Shown here: positions 58,701 through 64,000 of the stretch, in pieces
How positions within the stretch are numbered: the first letter of the stretch is position 1
How the letters are laid out: each line of letters opens with the position of its first letter
From: Balanoglossus misakiensis
Lineage: Eukaryota > Hemichordata
Assembly: GCA_040954595.2 (NCBI GenBank)
Contig: CM082593.2
Span: forward strand, 8,432,001 to 8,496,000
Reading direction: 5' to 3'
Length of the DNA stretch: 64,000 nucleotides
Notes under the pieces: generated by a model
The model's input: only the letters and a program-made list of their open reading frames with translations
Told to the model about the DNA's origin: nothing
Database searches by the model: none
Made by a program: the position numbers and the translations under genes

Positions 58701-61700
58701 ATAAACAAAAAATTATAGGTTCAAGTTTTACCTGCATGCCGATGTGACTTGTGAAAAAAGTGAAAGGGTACTGCACTTTTCTTAACTTACTTTTGTTTTT
58801 AAACTTTATCTTTGCAGGGGGTCCAGAATCTGCTGTTGTTTCAGATGAGAAACCAACAAGTGAAACTCACAAATCAAAGTTGATACAACGGAGAAGGCCA
58901 TTGATGCCAAGTAAGTTATGTTTCTTGCCTTGTACTCTTTCATGATTTCACAGAATCTTCCTTTCCCATCATCTATCAATAACATATCCTGAACACTCAA
59001 GTTTCTAGGACAGTCACCCCCCGGGCATTTACCCAGCAGACACTTTTTCTAATTCCGCCTCAAATATCAAAACTGACGACTGGTGGCTTAGAGAAATGGC
59101 CATTTGCATGTTTTGATATTAAACCACAGTGGCAGTTGATGTCACAACCCACATCTAAGCTCTGGCATTAACATCATCAGACACTGTATTATTTCTCTGT
59201 TGATAACACATCGCTATTTTGAGTAGGATGAAATTATATTACTCATTTGGGAGATAAAATATAATTTGGCAGTTGTTTATATGTAGCAAAATTATAATCC
59301 TGATCAATTTATAGTCATGCAGCTGGCAATTATTTCTGTTTCATTGTTTATTCAACCCATAGCTGTTCAATGTGAAGTGAATCTGGAATTTGAAGAAAAA
59401 AAGATGAAGATGGAGATGGAAAAGATGAGAGTGGAAACAGAACACAAGAAAATGGAGCTTGAAGCAGAACAGAAAAGGATGGAGTTTGAAACGGAACAGA
59501 AAAGGATGAAGCATGAAACAGAACACAAAAGGATTAAGCTTGAAAAGTTGAAGGTGGAAAGGGAGAAAGAAAACAAAGCAATGGAGCTTGAAAGAGAGAA
59601 AATTAAACTTGAAAGGGAGACAATGAAGCAGAAACAGATGTTCATAAATCAAATAACGGCAATTTATGAATTTCAGATAAAGAAAATCATGGCTGGAGAT
59701 GACCCAGATGTAATGGAACAGTTAGATAAGGCCTATGAGCAACATAAAGCAAGATTAGATGGAGTTGGACACGGCTCTTTGTGGTTCTTACTGAGTTTCC
59801 TTTCAGAGGAAGACATTGATTATTTCTGGCAGAAATACAAAGCTGGAGAAGTTGATGAAATGCTGAGTGGTATCCTAATAACATCCGAGATGAGATCCCT
59901 AGCAGAGAAAGCTGGATGTGTTGTCAGAATCAGAATGAAGATAGATGAAAAGGAGTATGAGACTGTCAAACACATACTTCATGGTGAGTATTTACATCTG
60001 CACAATTTTGATAATGCATCATTCATACTTTTCACATATTCATATATGCTTATACAGTATCTACCAATCTGCCTTGAGGGCAGCTATGTATCTGAGCTGC
60101 CTCAAATGAGACTTACATTTCCTATACTTACTGAAGTTCCTTTTCATTAGCTTACTACTCCTGAATTGCATAAAACATTATCAAGATTTAACTGTATACT
60201 TGCACTGTTGATAATAATCTGAAATGGTTGTATCACTAAAAAAAAATTTGATTTGAAAGAAATGTATTCCTGAATGACACTTTAAGAAAGGCCAGCCAAA
60301 CAATGTGTTTATACGTAATTTGTGTTTTATTACATAGTGTAAATAAACTAAAAAAAATACATATTTTTGTTTTTATCAGATATGTCTGCTGTCTACACCA
60401 TCCCTAAGAAGACCTGGGTGAGGACTGTTGCATGCAATGAATGGGAGAGATATGTTTTAGATCATGTAGAAGAGAACAGCCAAGCTAAGTATTTGATACA
60501 GCAGTCTAGATTTCATCCAATTGTGGGTGAATTGAGATCGGAAGAATTTTTTTTTCCTTCTCTTGTGTCTTACTGGTATGAGAATTGTTATACTTTACCA
60601 TCAACTTTGACAGAGGCAACTGAATATGCAATTAAACATCATGTAGAGATGTTCTGTAGGGAACATCAACTTGAGATAGAGAATATCTGGGATGTAGTGC
60701 AGGACAGGCTTTGTGAAATTGGGCAACAAGAATTTCTTAAATGTCAAAAAGGCACAAAACTGCATCATGGGTTTGAGACCAGTCATGAAGAGAAGTATCT
60801 CTTTAATTTGGTAAGAGAGAGTTCACGGCCTAGTTTATTTTTTGGGGTTAAAAAGAAAAAACGCTGTCACTTCCTGAGTCAGTATATATATTTTTATGCA
60901 GTTGCTTTATATGCCAGCAAATCCAAAGACATCTTTCAGAAACAACATACAATTGAGATGTTGGTAGAGTTGATGCCAGTCACTTTACATTATGTAGCTG
61001 GTATCCTTCATGAGAATGCAACATTCTTCCAAATACTCACAAATTATATTAAAAAGAAGTATCCAGTGACCTATGACTGTTTTGCACTACTTGGGTGTTG
61101 TCTTTTTGAATCAAAATATCCAGAAATGTTTACAAGCTTTATTCAACAGTTATTAAAACCCCAAATATTAGAACTATCAGAATATGATTTAAATAAAGTG
61201 TCTTTGCAAAGTTTGCAAGCTGCATCATTCATTATAGAGAATACTTCTGTTATTCAGAATATCAATTTGACAAGTGATAAAGAAAGGGCAGACCTTTCAG
61301 AAGAGTTCAACAAACAACTGAATGTAATGATTGAAAATCCATCATCAACTGTCAAATTTCAAGTGAAAAACTCAACTGAATTGACTGTGGTCACTAGATA
61401 TATCACATTCCATCAACTCTTAATGGCTAACACACATAAATCTGTCAAAGGTCATAGTGAGGTTGGTCTGAGGGATGTGACTATTGAAGCGGTTGATGAC
61501 AACTTTCAGGTTGTCGGTCATGAAACAGTTCAGGCACTTGTCAAAGCATTGGGATCACTGCCTCTGTTGAAATCACTCCATTTTAGTGGATTTAAGGAAG
61601 CATTTATCACAAAGGCTTTCGAAATGATGCATGAAAATGTGTCATTAAAAGTAAGGAAGTTGGAGTTGCCACATAATGATTTTGAATACACCTTTATTGA

Positions 61701-64000
61701 CACACTTTTGAGAGCTGTCAAATCTTTTCCATTTCTGAAGGATATAGATGTCTCAAACAACAAGTTAGGTTTCCGTGGGTGTGTGGCATTGTTACCATTG
61801 GTTGATGAAATCAATGTTCTGTTGGAGAATAATGGAGTGGAAGAAAGTCTTGAAAGGTTGTTAGAGTGTGAACAGATTGCAAACCAGGTTGGAGATTTCA
61901 AATCACATGTGGAGTGTCACTTCAAAACTGTAGGTGACATTTTCAATTTGCAGAAGAAAGGAAACTGCAGTGTAGAACAAATACATGTTTCAAGGTTATC
62001 TTCTGACATTACCAACTTGCTATGTTTAAATTTGGTTTTCTTCAAGAACTTAAAACATTTAGTTATTACAGAGTCTGGTTTCACTACTGATAATGCTAAA
62101 GTTGTTGCTGACAGTTTTGAGCATCTGTTGTCTCTGAGACATTTAGACATCAGTTCAAATAACATAGAAGATGATGGCATTGAGTATATGGGTGGGAAAC
62201 TGAATAGACTGAAGTATCTCACTGATGTTAATTTTAGTAACACAGGTATCAGTTTGAGAGGAATAGTTGCTTTGTTGAACATTGTGGAACAGAATCAACA
62301 ACAAATTGTCAATGTTGCTGGCAATGACATCAGAGGCCTAAAGTACATCCTACCACTTGTTCCAGAGAAAGTGCAGTCATTCTTCCATAATGTCAATTTT
62401 GATGAAGACAGTCTTACTCTAGAGAAATTAATATTCATCAAGGAAATTGTCAAAGCATGTAAAATTGTGGAAGTAAGTAACCAGTGGAGTCAGACTGAAT
62501 TTGAAGACTTCTGCGATGGGTTGAATATTCTTTCATTTGTGCAAACTCTGAAACTTATTGGTTGTCAGTTTGGAGATGTTGGTGCAGAAAGTTTAAGTAG
62601 AGGGATGGAGAATATGAATGAGCTGGAACGCCTTGATCTTAGTCATAATAACATTGGAGATGTTGGTGCAGAGAGTTTAAGTAGAGGGATGGGGAATATG
62701 ACTGGGCTGTGGCACCTGGATCTTAGTCATAATAACATTGGAGATGTTGGTGCAGAGATTTTAAGTAAAGGGATGGGGAATATGACTGAGCTGATACACC
62801 TTGATCTTAGTCATAATAACATTGGAGATGTTGGTGCAGAGATTTTAAGTAAAGGGATGGGGAATATGACTGAGCTGATACACCTGGATCTTAGTCATAA
62901 TAACATTGGAGATGTTGGTGCAGAGAGTTTAAGTAGAGGGATGGAGAATATGACTAGGCTGGAATACCTGTATCTTAGTCATAATAACATTGGAGATGTT
63001 GGTGCTGAGAGTTTAAGTAGAGGGATGGGGAATATGACTGGGCTGGAACGCCTTGATCTTAGTCATAATAACATTGGAGATGTTGGTGCAGAGATTTTAA
63101 GTAAAGGGATGGGGAATATGACTGAGCTGATACACCTGGATCTTAGTCATACTAACATTGGAGATATTGGTGCAAAGAGTTTAAGTAGAGGGATGAAGAA
63201 AATGATTGGGCTGAGACACCTGGATCTTAGTCATAATAACTTTGGAGATATTGGTGCAGAGAGTTTAAGTAAAGGGATTGAGAATATGACTGGGCTGGAA
63301 CGCCTGGATCTTAGTCATAACAACATTGGAGATGTTGGTGCAGAGAGTTTAAGTAAAGGGATGGGGAATATGACTTGGCTGGAACGCCTGGATCTTAGTC
63401 ATAATAACATTGGAGATGTTGGTGCAGAGATTTTAAGTAAAGGCATTGAGTATATGCCTTGGCTGGAACACCTGAATCTTAGTCATAATAACATTGGAGA
63501 TGTTGGTGCAGAGAGATTAAGTAAAGGGATGGGGAATATGACTGCAAAGCTGAGACACCTGGATCTTAGTCATAATAACTTTGGAGATGTTGGTGCAGAG
63601 AGTTTAAGTAGAGGGACAGAGAATATGACTAGGCTGAGACACCTGAATCTTAGTCATAATAACTTTGGAGATGTTGGTGCAGAGAGTTTAAGTAAAGGGA
63701 TGGGGAATATGACTGTGCTGGGACACCTGAATCTTAGTCATAATAACTTTGGAGATGTTGGTGCAGAGAGTTTAAGTAAAGGAATGGGGAATATGCCTTG
63801 GCTGGAACACCTGAATCTTAGTCATAATAACATTGGAGATGTTGGTGCAGAGAGTTTAAGTAAAGGGATGGGGAATATGACTGCAGAGCTGAGACACCTG
63901 GATCTTAGTCATAATAACATTGGAGATGTTGGTGCAGAGAGTTTAAGTAGAGGGATGAAGAAAATGATTGGGCTGAGACACCTGGATCTTAGTCATAATA
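54382..64000 (+). CDS. NLR-like DED/glycosyltransferase-like/LRR receptor, runs off the window
   Basis: Eight exons join in uniform phase 1: 54382-55722, 56173-56379, 56662-57870, 58058-58174, 58362-58478, 58818-58910, 59363-59983 and 60380-64000 (open at the window edge). At least 2440 residues. Order: C-terminal part of a DED; 13 Pro/Ser/Thr repeats; GT-B glycosyltransferase-like domain (~400 aa); linker with two homologous exons; charged coiled coil; TRADD-N-like segment; helical region resembling the C-terminal half of NACHT; LRR array. This is the outline of a cytosolic NLR-type pattern-recognition receptor, with death-fold effector at the N-terminus and LRR sensor at the C-terminus. No Walker A/B core was found in any exon or in the intron at 59984-60379, and a GT-like domain lies upstream. 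No signal peptide or membrane segment is seen. Role in sensing is inference from architecture. Confidence 0.8.
54700..55610. repeat. 57 bp coding minisatellite, 13 units
   Basis: Unit core AGGACCTCAGCAGGACCACA followed by GTTACCATCT, repeated with variation AAG/GAG (K/E) and ATT/TTC (I/F). Two larger-order blocks contain the AAGCGCC-type spacer. Number of units is likely polymorphic. Confidence 0.9.
56173..56379 (+). CDS. Exon: Ser/Thr-rich linker
   Basis: 207 bp, phase 1 at both ends. It encodes DVGDVAASSALSSAATQIEM and a hydrophilic segment ending VLVGKDTNQK. No domain is recognised. I place the start after GTATTTCAG because only this keeps the frame with the exons on either side. Confidence 0.65.
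56662..57870 (+). CDS. Exon: GT-B glycosyltransferase-like domain
   Basis: The whole ~400-residue module lies in this 1209 bp exon. The N-terminal half starts KKTIIFLAEKWNRVKDTVSA, followed by CCVVLKASDAERKDAADHGV, and matches the first Rossmann half of GT4-like domains found in animal immune-type proteins. ANIILINHTIP and ASAVFSVGPDVFERYKKLY follow. The C-terminal half contains VCIIPPDEPFRMGGLRSIAA and GLPVLVPERTAL, equivalent to the (E)GFGL.xLEA..aGlPVLV donor-binding region. The first Glu of the EX7E motif is kept (DEPF), but the second is Arg (GLRS instead of .LE.), so transfer activity is doubtful and ligand binding is more likely. Confidence 0.75.
58058..58174 (+). CDS. Exon: linker repeat a
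   Basis: 117 bp, phase 1 at both ends, encoding IPTPQSPVQSGKSPSTHEGF and ATFEDGQLSQSLSPKQENLG. It is homologous to the next exon, of identical length. Confidence 0.7.
58362..58478 (+). CDS. Exon: linker repeat b
   Basis: 117 bp, encoding AITVSPKSPAHSVRSPLTDE and GVGSFEYACSSQSLQPQNLG. Same length and phase as the preceding exon, with shared SP.SP..S..SP.T.EG..(S/T)FE and SQSL.P...NLG: a duplicated exon pair. Confidence 0.7.
58818..58910 (+). CDS. Exon: short basic linker
   Basis: 93 bp, phase 1 at both ends, encoding GGPESAVVSDEKPTSETHKS then KLIQRRRPLMP. The KLIQRRRP patch is strongly basic. No domain recognised. Confidence 0.6.
59363..59983 (+). CDS. Exon: coiled coil and TRADD-N-like segment
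   Basis: The first ~100 residues are almost entirely Lys/Glu/Met heptads (KKMELEAEQKRMEFETEQ and similar), a long coiled coil encoded by a partly repetitive sequence. Then come HGSLWFLLSFLSEEDIDYFW, a QKYKAGEVDEML stretch and a final IRMKIDEKEYETVKHIL. The pattern GS(L/V)....L..L...Y..G.L...L.......(I/V)DE.EY is what I associate with the TRADD-N-like/oligomerisation segment preceding NACHT in invertebrate NLRs. The acceptor CCCATAG is chosen on phase; an upstream in-frame ATG at 59317 would add 15 residues. Confidence 0.7.
60380..64000 (+). CDS. Exon: NACHT-C-like helical region and LRR array (open at edge)
   Basis: The frame is open for over 1200 codons to the end of the window. The first ~390 residues look like the helical part of an NLR after the NTPase core: FHPIVGELRSEEFFFPSLVS then LPSTLTEATEYAIKHHVEMF, later CHFLSQYIYFYAVALYASKS (compare the F.H.tfQEflAAlY stretch of NLRs) and a (L/V)AGIL segment. 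Divergent LRRs start at ~61530 (LPLLKSLHFSGF). From ~62600 there are about 16 near-identical 28-residue ribonuclease-inhibitor-type LRRs, consensus LxxLDLSHNNIGDVGAESLS then RGMGNMTG. The stop codon and any C-terminal exon lie beyond 64000. Confidence 0.85.
62600..64000 (+). repeat. 84 bp LRR-coding tandem repeat, ~16 units
   Basis: The unit core is GATCTTAGTCATAATAACAT then TGGAGATGTTGGTGCAGAGA, at an 84 bp period, with at least two 90 bp units (two extra codons, reading TAKLRHL or TAELRHL). Variation is concentrated at the loop positions after MTG/MTE/MPW and at GLERL/ELIHL; the beta-strand and asparagine ladder residues are constant. Confidence 0.9.

Noticed and set aside
59341-59652. Phe-rich open frames of ~100 codons on the minus strand
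   Set aside because: Antisense of the Lys/Glu-rich coiled-coil exon; composition effect only.
61530-62282. Two ~120-codon minus-strand frames
   Set aside because: Antisense shadows of the long LRR exon, with no splice sites or motifs of their own.

Overview
This is an AT-rich, intron-rich, repeat-dense stretch of an invertebrate animal genome. I see no operons, no rRNA and no tRNA. The gene families point to a marine deuterostome, most likely a hemichordate or amphioxus: expanded death-effector-domain (DED) genes, ROCO GTPases with DEDs, and NLR-like leucine-rich-repeat proteins containing a glycosyltransferase-like domain. The species call is inference.

Layout. (i) 1.9-5.8 kb is one copy of a ~4 kb segmental duplication whose partner is at 42.4-47.0 kb; both copies carry the same exon of a triose-phosphate/nucleotide-sugar transporter-like (SLC35E-like) gene, and only the second copy has the next exon. 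(ii) 7.2-27.3 kb holds two paralogous minus-strand loci. One is a DED-ROC-COR (ROCO) gene with exons between 27303 and 15721. The other starts with a paralogous DED exon of identical length (13564-13237) but continues into a short linker and a C-terminal membrane anchor (to 12438); an orphan copy of the ROC P-loop exon lies further on (7899-7686). A ~256 bp tandem array (8.7-11.6 kb) lies between them. (iii) 28.5-31.5 kb contains a mariner-type and a Mutator-type non-autonomous element plus a ~455 bp tandem repeat. (iv) 32.5-42.4 kb is reconstructed here as one ~9.9 kb DNA transposon. It has ~80 bp terminal inverted repeats, a decayed DUF6589-like transposase gene on the plus strand and a convergent decayed RecQ-like helicase on the minus strand, and four later elements are inserted in it. 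(v) 47.9-51.1 kb is a block of repeats and one Mutator-type element that cuts into the transporter gene. (vi) 54.4-64.0 kb is a large plus-strand gene that runs off the window. It encodes part of a DED, a 13-unit Pro/Ser/Thr repeat, a GT-B glycosyltransferase-like domain, a coiled coil, a TRADD-N-like segment, a region resembling the helical C-terminal half of NACHT, and a ribonuclease-inhibitor-type LRR array.

The most interesting item is (vi). It has the outline of an NLR immune receptor, but I find no Walker A NTPase core and a glycosyltransferase-like module is present instead. Two death-fold gene types (DED-ROCO and DED-transmembrane) sit in the same window, so the region looks like a small innate-immunity/cell-death neighbourhood heavily remodelled by DNA transposons. 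Most introns and intergenic space are non-autonomous DNA elements (hAT, piggyBac/Kolobok-type, Mutator, PIF/Harbinger and mariner type, judged by target-site duplications). I saw no reverse transcriptase or LTR element.
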